From positions 1 through 64,000 of the forward strand of contig NZ_CALART010000006.1 in assembly GCF_937888285.1 (NCBI RefSeq): a stretch of 64,000 nt of DNA, read 5' to 3'. The translations under genes were made by a program, and so were the position numbers. Of the stretch, positions 50,261-58,159 are shown one piece after another; within the stretch, counting starts at the first letter, position 1, and the number at the start of each line of letters is the position of its first letter. The DNA comes from an uncultured Aquimonas sp. Its GTDB lineage: Bacteria > Pseudomonadota > Gammaproteobacteria > Xanthomonadales > Xanthomonadaceae. Below the pieces are notes generated by a model that searched no databases, had not been told where the DNA came from, and was given only the letters and a program-made list of their open reading frames with translations.

Positions 50261-53140
50261 ATGCACAGCACACGACGCGCCGGCCCGAAGGCCCTGGCGC
50301 TGGCGATCGGCTTCGCGCTCACCGGTATCGCTTCACTCGCCTCGGCCCAGGCCATCCCCGCGCCCGGCCTGAAAGCCAACGGCAGCATCTCCTACGACGC
50401 CGAGGGCGTGCCCACGGTCACCGCGGCCACGGACGAAGACGCCGCCTGGCTGATGGGCTACGCCCACGCCCGCGATCGCTTTTTCCAGATGGACCTGCTG
50501 CGCCGCACCGCCAGCGGCACGCTCGCCGAACTGGTCGGCCCCAGCGTGCTGGCGCGCGATGTCGAGCTGCGCACCCTCGGCCTGCGCCGCGCGGCCTGGG
50601 CCAGCTGGGCCAAGAGCTCGCCCGAACTGCGGGGACAGCTGAAGGCCTACTCGGACGGCGTCAATGCCTGGCTGAAAACCAACCCCGTGCCGACCGAGCA
50701 CCAGGCCCTGGAGCTGAGCTCGGCCGACGTCTGGTCGCCGGTCGACTCGCTGGTGATCGGCAAGCTGCTGGCCTTCCAGCTCAGCTTCGATCTGGACATC
50801 GACTACACCGTCAAGCTGGGCGCCTACCAGCAGGCCGGTGCCGCCGCCGGCTTCAACGGTGCAGCCCTGTTCTTCGAAGACACCCACCGCAGCATGCCGG
50901 CCGATGATCGCGTCACCGTGCCCGGCTTCCTTGCCAGCCTGAGCAGCGAGGAAGGCGAGGGCAGCGATGCGCTGAACCCGAAGTCGGGCAGCGCGCCGGC
51001 CTTCGACCCGGAGGCCGTGCCAATGGTTGATGCGCAGGTGCTGCAGGCCGCGCAGAACTACGTCGAGCGCATCCGCGACAACCCGGTGATCGCCCCGCAG
51101 CTCTCGCGCCGCGAGAACCGCGCCGGTTCCAACTGGTGGATCGTCGGTGGCCAGCACACGGCATCGGGCAAACCCATCCTGGCCAACGACCCGCATCTGG
51201 CGCTGGACACGCCGATGCTGTTCCACGAAGGCCATGTGATCAGCAACGACCCGCGCTACCCCACGCCGATGAACACCGTCGGTGCGGTCGCGCCCGGCAC
51301 GCCGGTGCCGATCCTCGGCTGCAACAGCCACTTCTGCTGGGGCCTGACCACCAACCCGCTCGACGTGACCGACGCCTACGCCGAGCGCTTCATCCTCAAC
51401 AGCTACGGCCTGCCGACCCACACGATCTACCAGGGCACTGCAGAGCCGGTGCTGTGGGTGTTCCAGAGCTACTTCGTCAACAACATCGGCGACGGCGTGC
51501 GCGACAACGTCACCCGCAACAACTCGATCGGCTACACCAACGGCGGCATCAGCATCCTCGTGCCCCGCCGCAACAACGGCCCGGTGCTGAGCATCACCGG
51601 CAACACCGGCATCTCGGTGGCCTACACCGGCTGGGGCGCGACGCAGGAGCTGGAAGCCTTCAGCCGCATGAACCGCGCCACCAACCTCGAGCAGTTCCGC
51701 GCCGCGCTGCAGTACTTCGACGTCGGCTCGCAGAACTTCGCCTACGCCGACAAGCAGGGCAACATCGCGTATCTCGCCACGGCCGAGGCGCCGATCCGCG
51801 AGGACCTGCAGCGCAATACCGTCACCGGCGTGCCGCCCTACCTGATCCGCAACGGCCAGGGCGGCAACGAATGGCTGCCGCGCACCAACACCTACCCGGC
51901 CCAGGCCCTGCCGTATGAGGTGTTGTCGCCGGCCGAGATGCCGCAGTCGGTCAACCCGGCCCGTGGCTACATCGCCAATGCCAACAACGACCCCGTGGGC
52001 AACACGCTGGACAACAGCGTGGTCAACGAGCAGCGCCCCGGCGGCGGCATCTACTACCTCTCGCCTGGCTACTCCAGCTACCGCCAGGGCCGCATCGATC
52101 GCGAGCTGCAGCGGCTGATCGCCCGCGGCGGCATCACCATCGAGGACATGCAGGCCCTGCAGGCCAACACCCAGTTCCTCGACGCCGAACTGGTGCTGCC
52201 GCATCTGCTGGGCGCGGCCGAGCGCATCGGCGCCTCCAACTGCCGCGCCACCTTCGATCCGACCGACCCGCGCATCGCGCAGTCGCTGGAACTGCTGCGC
52301 AGCTGGGACTACAGCGCCCCGACCGGCATCCGCGAGGGCTTTGACCGCGGCGACAACCCGATGAACCTGCCCGAGCCCAGCGACGCGCAGATCCGCGCCT
52401 CGGCTGCGGCCACGATCTGGTCGGTGTTCCGCGGCCAGCTGGTGCGCAACGTCATCGACCACACGCTGACCCAGGTGGGCCTGGGCGGGCAGCTGCCCGG
52501 CAACAACGAAGCCTATGTGGCGGTGAAGCGCCTGCTCGATACCTTCGACACGCGCCAGGGCCGCGGCGCCTCGGGCCTGGACTTCTTCCGCAACGTGCCG
52601 GCGGCCTTCGCCAGCCTGCCCGCCGCGGACCGTCGCGACTGCCTCTTGGTCGGCAGCCTGAAGAACGCCCTGGACACACTGTCCAGCGAAGCCTTCGCAC
52701 CCGCCTTCGCACGCTCGACCAATGTGCTCGACTACCGCTGGGGCAAGCTGCACCGCATCGTGCTCGACCACCCGCTGGGCGGCCCCTTCAACATCCCGGG
52801 CAGCAACCCGTACCCGTTCCAGAATCTGAGCCCACAGCTGCCCGGTCTGGCCCGCCCCGGCGGCTACGAAGTGGTGGACGCCTCCGGCCACGGCGTGCGT
52901 TCCAACACCCTCAACGGCTTCATGTTCGGCAGCGGCCCCGTGCGCCGCTTCATCGGCGAAATGACCGACCCGCCGACCCTGCTGCAGATCATGCCCGGCG
53001 GCCAGGACGGCAAGATCGGCGGCCCCGGCTATGTCAGCCAATTGCCGCGCTGGCTGGTGAATGCCTACAAGCCCCTGGTGCTGGACCCGGCGGCCTCGCA
53101 GGCGGGCGAAGTGGCGAAAATCGAGTTCACCCCGAGGTGA
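50261..53140 (+). CDS. Secreted penicillin acylase family Ntn hydrolase
   Basis: This is a 959-residue precursor with a signal peptide (about 1-30, cut after ASAQA). After autocleavage it should give alpha and beta chains; the catalytic N-terminal serine of the beta chain is Ser290 (GSNWWIVGG). The YAHARDRFFQMDLLRRTASGTLAEL segment is the family's alpha-chain motif. The family hydrolyses amide bonds of beta-lactams, acyl-homoserine lactones or other acylated amines; which one is unknown. An exceptionally good ribosome-binding site (GGAGGG) precedes the ATG, and a strong terminator follows. Confidence 0.93.
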   Translation: MHSTRRAGPKALALAIGFALTGIASLASAQAIPAPGLKANGSISYDAEGVPTVTAATDEDAAWLMGYAHARDRFFQMDLLRRTASGTLAELVGPSVLARDVELRTLGLRRAAWASWAKSSPELRGQLKAYSDGVNAWLKTNPVPTEHQALELSSADVWSPVDSLVIGKLLAFQLSFDLDIDYTVKLGAYQQAGAAAGFNGAALFFEDTHRSMPADDRVTVPGFLASLSSEEGEGSDALNPKSGSAPAFDPEAVPMVDAQVLQAAQNYVERIRDNPVIAPQLSRRENRAGSNWWIVGGQHTASGKPILANDPHLALDTPMLFHEGHVISNDPRYPTPMNTVGAVAPGTPVPILGCNSHFCWGLTTNPLDVTDAYAERFILNSYGLPTHTIYQGTAEPVLWVFQSYFVNNIGDGVRDNVTRNNSIGYTNGGISILVPRRNNGPVLSITGNTGISVAYTGWGATQELEAFSRMNRATNLEQFRAALQYFDVGSQNFAYADKQGNIAYLATAEAPIREDLQRNTVTGVPPYLIRNGQGGNEWLPRTNTYPAQALPYEVLSPAEMPQSVNPARGYIANANNDPVGNTLDNSVVNEQRPGGGIYYLSPGYSSYRQGRIDRELQRLIARGGITIEDMQALQANTQFLDAELVLPHLLGAAERIGASNCRATFDPTDPRIAQSLELLRSWDYSAPTGIREGFDRGDNPMNLPEPSDAQIRASAAATIWSVFRGQLVRNVIDHTLTQVGLGGQLPGNNEAYVAVKRLLDTFDTRQGRGASGLDFFRNVPAAFASLPAADRRDCLLVGSLKNALDTLSSEAFAPAFARSTNVLDYRWGKLHRIVLDHPLGGPFNIPGSNPYPFQNLSPQLPGLARPGGYEVVDASGHGVRSNTLNGFMFGSGPVRRFIGEMTDPPTLLQIMPGGQDGKIGGPGYVSQLPRWLVNAYKPLVLDPAASQAGEVAKIEFTPR

Positions 53141-53170
53141 TCGCTCTCATTTGTTGAGTAGGAGGAAACG

Positions 53171-53198
53171 CAAAGGGCCCGCACACGCGGGCCCTTTG
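53171..53198 (+). terminator. Rho-independent terminator of the penicillin acylase gene
   Basis: A perfect 12-bp stem has arms CAAAGGGCCCGC (53171-53182) and 53187-53198 with an ACAC loop, followed by TCTTT. Confidence 0.85.
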
Positions 53199-53395
53199 TC
53201 TTTGGCGGACCCGCGTGTGAGGTGGGATTGAATCAGGGAGTGAACTGGGATACGGTCGGCGCCGCTGGGTGCGGCGTGTCGTGCTTTGGGACAGATTATG
53301 CGACGGAGAGTGCGCGAGTCAGCTTCCTAAGCTGTTGTTTGAGTTAAGGTTCTGGTGCCTACGGCAGTTCGAGGCGCCAGGTTATAGGACAGATT

Positions 53396-53414
53396 AGACG
53401 TCACCTTGACGTCT
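53396..53414 (+). promoter_or_regulatory. Perfect inverted repeat before cassette 1
   Basis: AGACGTCA-CCT-TGACGTCT has 8-bp arms and lies 24 bp upstream of the ATG at 53439 and 7 bp before the cassette boundary. Direct repeats GGACAGATTA occur at 53289-53298 and 53387-53396. These could be part of an attachment site or an operator. Confidence 0.45.
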
Positions 53415-53422
53415 ACATTGAG

Positions 53423-54300
53423 TTAGAAGGCAAGAATTATGACCCTGTGCGTAGTATGGAGAAAAAACGACGAAGTGCATTTCGCGTCTGACTCAAGAGT
53501 CACGTTGGCTAAGAACTCCCATGCTGATGTTGGCATCAAGGTTCTCTCGCTTCCGTATAACATTTATTCGCCACGCGATTCCACCACAGGTGCGCGATCA
53601 CTGGACGTCACCGGAGAACTCGGCATGTGCTTTGCCGGAAGCGCCGTGAGTTCACTTTTTGTCAAAGAGTCGGTCGCGGAAGTCCTAAAAGATCTTCAAC
53701 ATGTTCCGCACCACAGCAATGCCAGCATGGATGGTTTGGCTCGGCTCGTATTTACGGCTTATCGCCTTATCTCAAAACAAGTATGCAGCACAGCAGTTGG
53801 TGGCAATGGAAGAGCTGTGCTCGTTATTGCGGGGTGGTGTATTGAGAAAAAGTGTGTCCGCACATTTCTTCTTGAGACAAGTGGCGCGAATAAGTATTCA
53901 TGCCAGGAGATTCTCACTGCACCAGACCAGCACCATTTTATCGGCAGCGGCAAGAGCAAAGCTGAAGCCCTCTTACCAACGAATCCATCGAGCACTGACT
54001 ACTTGAGGGTTCTGAAATCGGTTATTGACGATCCAGTCGTGGATTCTGTCGGCGGCTCGATTCAGTATGGTCATTTTGAAAACGGCAACTTCAAATTGTC
54101 TGGAATCGTAGAGCTAAAGGACGGTGTTCACTACCGGCGCGGAGCGTTGGACCTAAACGGCACTGAGTTTATGGGAGCGGATGACATCCTTATCCCTGGC
54201 CTCAGTTATATCGATCCGTTCAACACGTTCTCGGGGTAACTTGCCTTCTAACAACTCGTCCCATCGGACCGCCCTGACGGGCCGCCGCTGAACTCAAACG
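53423..54300 (+). mobile_element. Integron-type gene cassette 1
   Basis: The boundaries are G^TT at 53422-53424 and at 54300-54302. The first 13 nt of the left boundary, GTTAGAAGGCAAG (53422-53434), are a perfect reverse complement of the 5' arm of the attC site, CTTGCCTTCTAAC (54240-54252). In integrons the 5' arm of a cassette's own attC pairs with the cassette's first bases in the circular form, so this match is the diagnostic one. The cassette carries a single gene in the usual orientation, and its base composition differs from the flanks. Confidence 0.8.
53439..54239 (+). CDS. Proteasome-fold Ntn hydrolase (HslV/Anbu-like)
   Basis: This is a 266-residue protein beginning MTLCVVWRKNDEVHFASDSR. 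Counting Thr2 as residue 1, Asp falls at 17 (ASDSR) and Lys at 33 (GIKVLSL), the same positions as Thr1/Asp17/Lys33 of HslV. GELGMCFAGSAVSSLF then fits the glycine turn and first helix of beta-type proteasome subunits. The MT-x-C and FASDSR start recalls Anbu proteins. A self-compartmentalised peptidase is inferred; the substrate is unknown. Codons are much AT-richer than in flanking genes. The ATG has AGAAGG upstream (53425-53430), and the stop lies at the first base of the attC. Confidence 0.75.
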   Translation: MTLCVVWRKNDEVHFASDSRVTLAKNSHADVGIKVLSLPYNIYSPRDSTTGARSLDVTGELGMCFAGSAVSSLFVKESVAEVLKDLQHVPHHSNASMDGLARLVFTAYRLISKQVCSTAVGGNGRAVLVIAGWCIEKKCVRTFLLETSGANKYSCQEILTAPDQHHFIGSGKSKAEALLPTNPSSTDYLRVLKSVIDDPVVDSVGGSIQYGHFENGNFKLSGIVELKDGVHYRRGALDLNGTEFMGADDILIPGLSYIDPFNTFSG

Positions 54301-54306
54301 TTAGGC
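54240..54306 (+). mobile_element. attC: attC recombination site
   Basis: This 67-bp site has a 5' arm ending in CTAAC (54248-54252), an AACTCGTCC-type inner box, an imperfect central stem (GCCC-TGAC-GGGC), CGCTGAACTCAAAC and the consensus 3' core GTTAGGC (54300-54306, GTTRRRY). It lies between the stop of cassette gene 1 and the ATG of gene 2, 5 nt before the latter. Length and order of boxes are normal for attC. Confidence 0.85.
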
Positions 54307-55640
54307 ATCGCATGCCACTTCCTTCCAACTTCCTCGCATCCCTTACCTCTCCTCATCTCCGTGAGATCCTGGAAAGATTGAAGAGTCAGGATCGTCCGAA
54401 GGGCGCAGTAAGGTGGACTCTGCGAAATGAGATCGCACCCAGTGACTTGTACTGCTACCTTTGGGCGCGTTTCGGACCACCGAACGGACTTCAGAACTTC
54501 CTGAGAAAAGACGATTCGGACAATCTTATTCACTGGGAATGGCATCTCACCGGAAGCGACGGTTGGGTTGCCTTTCAGGGCATGAACTTCCGTACCGAGA
54601 TCTGGCTCATTGGTCAGTTTCCGTTTCAAGAAGAAGACAAGGCTGAACTCTTCTCTCAGATCAAGAGTGACTTCGCCTCACACGGGAAACGAATGTCTGA
54701 AGTGAGGAAGGCTCTTGAGAACTGGATCGAGTTTGTAAACCCCTACGCCAGAATTCGAAGTTCAGTGGAGAAGTTGCTTGTGGAGCTTGCGTCGCTTGAG
54801 CTTCGACCCGAAGACGAGGCAATTCCGGACCTCGACACTGCGGAACTTTTGCCCCCGGACCGCTGGGGCGACATTTTCTCACGTTACAGCAAAGGGCTCG
54901 GCCTTTGCTTCGGGATTCGCTCGATGCTCCCCGTAATGGCCGAAGCCTTTGTCAATCTTCTGCTCTTCATGCTTCTAAGACCAGAGATAAAGACGGATGA
55001 TCGACTTCGTGAGAACGCCATTCGTCAGCCAATCGACGTCCGGGTAAAGAGCTTGCACATGACTTGCATTGGCTTTGCCACGCCCGTTGACTACCAGCAC
55101 GCAGCATGTAAAGCCTACCATTCGATGGTCAACGAGCGGAACGATTTGCTGCACGGCAATGTGGTCCTCGAGAAGCTCCGCTTTAACGAGGTGTTTTTCA
55201 ATGACAGGGTGCCAGTTTTTAAGCAGTATCGAAGCCTGTGGCAAAGGTCCGTAGGCGTCGAGATTGAGTCAGTTGGTCTGCATCGCCTTCATAAAGAAGT
55301 TGAGACCGTCAACGCACTCATCGACTATCTGAAATCCTGCCTAAAGCCGCAAGTACGAGACCACATTGAGAGAGTTTCCAGCGTCCGCGACCTCGGTCTT
55401 AACACGGCAAACGGGAGAGTCGGAATATTGTTTCCCGGCCATCTTGTTGACATGTGGCCAGTAACTGAGCCCGCACGCGAAGGCGACGCCTAGCCCTTCG
55501 TGAATGGACTCTCCCGTCAACCGCTGACGATTCGTCTGTTTTCTGGTTCCTGCTGACCCGCTCTTCCCGCGCCTGAGCAAGTGGCTGCATTCTCGTATTC
55601 GGCTTTTTCGAAAGCGGTGGCTCTAGCGATGATGGAATCC
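54301..55640 (+). mobile_element. Integron-type gene cassette 2 (3' end not resolved)
   Basis: The left boundary is the GTTAGGC core at 54300. GCGACGCCTAGC at 55483-55494, which includes the stop codon of the cassette gene, is complementary to GTTAGGCATCGC (54300-54311) at 10 of 12 positions, as expected for the 5' arm of this cassette's own attC. No GTTRRRY core could be assigned in the following 150 bp, so the right attC is decayed or atypical; the end given is approximate. Confidence 0.5.
54312..55493 (+). CDS. Cassette protein with HEPN-like RxxxxH motif
   Basis: This is a 393-residue soluble, largely helical protein with no family I can name. The N-terminal third (about 1-105) is mixed, with LYCYLWARFGPPNGLQ and HWEWHLTGSDGWVAF. 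The C-terminal half contains a hydrophobic helix pair and MVNERNDLLHGNV, with Arg276 and His281 forming the Rx4H motif of HEPN ribonuclease domains. HEPN proteins are frequent in toxin-antitoxin and defence loci; that role is inferred here. The ATG follows the cassette core by 5 nt. Low-GC codon use matches cassette gene 1. Confidence 0.7.
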   Translation: MPLPSNFLASLTSPHLREILERLKSQDRPKGAVRWTLRNEIAPSDLYCYLWARFGPPNGLQNFLRKDDSDNLIHWEWHLTGSDGWVAFQGMNFRTEIWLIGQFPFQEEDKAELFSQIKSDFASHGKRMSEVRKALENWIEFVNPYARIRSSVEKLLVELASLELRPEDEAIPDLDTAELLPPDRWGDIFSRYSKGLGLCFGIRSMLPVMAEAFVNLLLFMLLRPEIKTDDRLRENAIRQPIDVRVKSLHMTCIGFATPVDYQHAACKAYHSMVNERNDLLHGNVVLEKLRFNEVFFNDRVPVFKQYRSLWQRSVGVEIESVGLHRLHKEVETVNALIDYLKSCLKPQVRDHIERVSSVRDLGLNTANGRVGILFPGHLVDMWPVTEPAREGDA

Positions 55641-55827
55641 GCGAAGCAGCGCCATTCGTTCAAGCGGCCACTGCAGGCCGACTCAGTTGTCAGCGTATCT
55701 GGTTCGGGGACCGTCGCAGCGGTTTAAATTCCGATTCGCGAGAGGCGGCCGTCCACTTGATACTCCGGCCGATAGTGCTCTGCTGCTCAGCTTGGTGCAG
55801 ACCTCAAGGCCCCTTGGCTGGATCCAC
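55494..55827. other. Non-coding region after cassette 2
   Basis: No gene is supported. A segment near 55656-55675 (CATTCGTTCAAGCGGCC) resembles inner attC boxes but lacks the flanking cores. GC content climbs back to the chromosomal level across this stretch, so the right edge of the acquired DNA lies here. Confidence 0.45.
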
Positions 55828-56361
55828 ATGAGCACATTTCCCAAAGAGCTGGATAGGTTGATTGGCCGTCGGATGAAGGAACTCGGCCGGGTCCTCTTCA
55901 AGGAGGAAAGCGATGCACTGGAGGGTGAGCTGTTCCAGAGCTGGGTAGCCGCGAAGCGCTATGACGAGTTGATTCGACGCATGCATGCCGTCTACGACCG
56001 CGAGGGCGGCCTGGAAGAATGCATCGTGCTGGGTATTGCGCTGCAGGAGGCTGGTGATTCTGAGCGCATCGACACGCTGTTCCGTGGCTTGATCAACCGC
56101 AGGGTGAAGGCGTTCTGGGCGAACTGGGACGCCGCGCTGTCTGGCCATCCCGGCCACATGCGCGGCTGCGCGAAGCAAGCCTCCGATGCCATGGAGGTCT
56201 ACCTGGAGTACTACATCCGCCTCGCCAACCTCGGCCAGCAGGAGAAGAAGGAGGCTCTTCGAGACGAGATGCTCGCGTTCCAGGCGCGGCAGCGTGGCGC
56301 CACGCTGCCCAAGGCGCCGAAGAGTTCATCCAAGCGGACACCGCCTACCGGCGGGGCTTAG
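55828..56361 (+). CDS. Hypothetical helical protein
   Basis: This 177-residue soluble protein is rich in charged helices (PKELDRLIGRRMKELGRVLFKEESDALEGEL, then repeated amphipathic helices) with a basic tail (PKAPKSSSKRTPPTGG). No signal peptide or membrane segment is seen. The helix pairs suggest a TPR-like or bundle fold. The family is not recognised. The ATG at 55828 is chosen because the residues encoded upstream (from 55687) are low-complexity and unlike the rest. Confidence 0.6.
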   Translation: MSTFPKELDRLIGRRMKELGRVLFKEESDALEGELFQSWVAAKRYDELIRRMHAVYDREGGLEECIVLGIALQEAGDSERIDTLFRGLINRRVKAFWANWDAALSGHPGHMRGCAKQASDAMEVYLEYYIRLANLGQQEKKEALRDEMLAFQARQRGATLPKAPKSSSKRTPPTGGA

Positions 56362-56366
56362 CCTTG

Positions 56367-56666
56367 ATGTCATGCCCTATGGAAGCTGACGACCCCGTGG
56401 CACGGATTCTGGAAGCGCGCTGCGCTGAGCGCACCATCGCCGTACTTGCCGATGGCCGTCGTCTCACAGTGCACAACGCAGTCTGTGGCCGAGACACCGG
56501 CGCCACTTGTGACCACGTCACCACGAACGTTTCGCCCACGCCTTGCGTGCCCCACACGGTGGACTTCTTCCAGACCGATGAGGTCGTTCAGCTTGAGGAT
56601 GAGGAGGGTCGCCTGTTGTATCGTCGGCCCGCCTACGAGGCACACACGCCGATGTCCGCCACGTAA
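56367..56666 (+). CDS. Small hypothetical protein
   Basis: This is a 99-residue protein with several cysteines (ARCAERT, HNAVCGRDTGATCDHV) and an acidic C-terminal half. The ATG lies 5 bp after the preceding stop codon, suggesting one transcript. An in-frame ATG at 56379 is an alternative. The family is not recognised. Confidence 0.45.
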   Translation: MSCPMEADDPVARILEARCAERTIAVLADGRRLTVHNAVCGRDTGATCDHVTTNVSPTPCVPHTVDFFQTDEVVQLEDEEGRLLYRRPAYEAHTPMSAT

Positions 56667-56667
56667 C

Positions 56668-56883
56668 GTGAACACGTACACCTATTGGGATGCGGGCCAC
56701 CCGTATCGGATGCGCACCTGGCTACGCGTGCGCTTGCCCGCCGCGTTGACTTGGCTCGCTCCTACCGGCGAGGACTGCGAAGCGGCAGGTGGCTGGCATC
56801 GCTGGTACAACATCGATGGCTGTCAGTCCGGTTGCTATCACTGCCATGTAGTACGCGAAGGTCGGCTCTGGGAGACTGCGTGA
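56668..56883 (+). CDS. Small hypothetical protein, cysteine/tryptophan-rich
   Basis: This 71-residue protein is read from a GTG one base after the previous stop. It has four tryptophans and CQSGCYHCHV, a pattern that could bind metal but is not a standard haem motif (the CxxCH spacing, CYHCH, is present, without an export signal). The tight spacing to the preceding small gene supports co-translation. No family recognised. Confidence 0.45.
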   Translation: MNTYTYWDAGHPYRMRTWLRVRLPAALTWLAPTGEDCEAAGGWHRWYNIDGCQSGCYHCHVVREGRLWETA

Positions 56884-56995
56884 AGCAAACCGCCAGTCGG
56901 CGACGCGTGTTCACTGTCTGGGCCAGCATTCGGGCTCATGGACGGTGCCGCCGCAGGGCGCGATCGATTCACCACCACGCACCGAGGTACTCCCT

Positions 56996-57721
56996 ATGCG
57001 GAACCTGATCGCAAGTCTGTTCACCGTTGCGGTGCTGGCTGGCTGTGGAGAGGGCAGCCAGGGCGACTGGACCTGCCGCATCGAGGGCGATCGCATGCTC
57101 GCGCGCGAGGTCGACGACCTGCTCGAGATCGATACCCGCACCGGCACGGTGGTGTTCACCAACTTCGAGGGGCGGCGAGAGTTCGATCGCACGCATCTGC
57201 ATCTGGTCGATGAGCGCCAGCGCGACCCCGACGAGTATCTGCTGATCCTCGGCGACGAGCGCTTCCTGATGACCGTGCTCGACCCTGTCTGCGTCGACAA
57301 GGGCGCTTCGATCCTCAAGCGCGCCGACGCGGCGGAACGCGCCCGCGAGCCTGAGCTTGCCGGGGCCGTGCGCGCTGCGCTGGAGGCTGGTGATCCTCCG
57401 GCTGCCGCACGGCTGCTGGAGGACGCAGCGGAGCGTGGGCACGCCTGGGCCCAGGCGGCCCTGGGCGTGATGCTGAAGAACGGCGAGGGTGTTCCGGCGG
57501 ACCCGCAGCGTGCGGTGTACTGGCTGGAGCATGCGGCCAGCCAGAACCACGCGGAGGGGGCCTATCGACTCGGCGCGCTCTACGCCAGCGGCGCCGCTGG
57601 CCCGGCGAAGAGGCGGCGCGCCCTGTACATGGCGCAGATCGCGCAGGTCCAGAACCATGCCGGGGCGCAGGCTTTGATGGATGAGCTGCGTCGGACCCGC
57701 GAGGCGCAGCGTTCGCGCTGA
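56996..57721 (+). CDS. Sel1-repeat lipoprotein
   Basis: This is a 241-residue lipoprotein: the signal peptide ends at the lipobox LAGC (Cys17). A beta-rich central region (about 25-105) contains paired RTHLHLVDE and EYLLILGDERFLM strands. The C-terminal half has Sel1-like repeats (GHAWAQAALGVMLKNGEGVPADPQRAVYWLEHAA and the following NHAEGAYRLGALYASG). Such repeats bind protein partners. GAGGTA lies 7 nt upstream of the ATG. Nothing in the context points to a pathway. Confidence 0.78.
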   Translation: MRNLIASLFTVAVLAGCGEGSQGDWTCRIEGDRMLAREVDDLLEIDTRTGTVVFTNFEGRREFDRTHLHLVDERQRDPDEYLLILGDERFLMTVLDPVCVDKGASILKRADAAERAREPELAGAVRAALEAGDPPAAARLLEDAAERGHAWAQAALGVMLKNGEGVPADPQRAVYWLEHAASQNHAEGAYRLGALYASGAAGPAKRRRALYMAQIAQVQNHAGAQALMDELRRTREAQRSR

Positions 57722-58159
57722 GTCTTGCGCAGGGTGGATGCGCTGAAGATCACGTATAGATGGAGCGCAAAGTCTTGAAAGCGGAAAACCGGCCGGAGGC
57801 GACTGGGCAGTTGCTGCATAGCCGCTTTGCACCCAGCGCATGCAGCGCCCATCGGTACGTTTGCCGGCACCGCACCGCACCGCGAACTCGCCGTCGTTGA
57901 TGGGCTATGCCGTTCAATCAATGGCTCTGAACAGGCACCCAGCAGGTGCTCGGAGCACTGACGGTGGCGTGCGGCTTTGCGTCCACACAGCTGCCGCGCA
58001 GAACGCGTCGAGCGACCTGCGTCCGGCCGGCTGCAGCGCACTTCACAGAAGAAGCAGTCGTATTGTTCGGGGGGCAGGAGTACCGTCTTCCGGCGGGTGG
58101 CGACGTGGCTTCGCGGCGCGCGCCATGCAGACCTTTCGCGGCAGGGCAAGGTGTGAGGA
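57722..58159. other. Intergenic region without supported gene
   Basis: These 438 bp show no open frame with a start, ribosome-binding site and plausible composition. No repeat shared with other parts of the window was seen. Confidence 0.5.

Noticed and set aside
55494..55827. A second complete attC site or an integron integrase gene
   Set aside because: Only the 5' arm of the second site (55483-55494) is credible; no GTTRRRY core at the right distance and no tyrosine-recombinase reading frame were seen anywhere in the window.
56668..56883. CYHCH as a cytochrome c haem site
   Set aside because: The protein is 71 residues with no export signal, so covalent haem attachment in the periplasm is unlikely.
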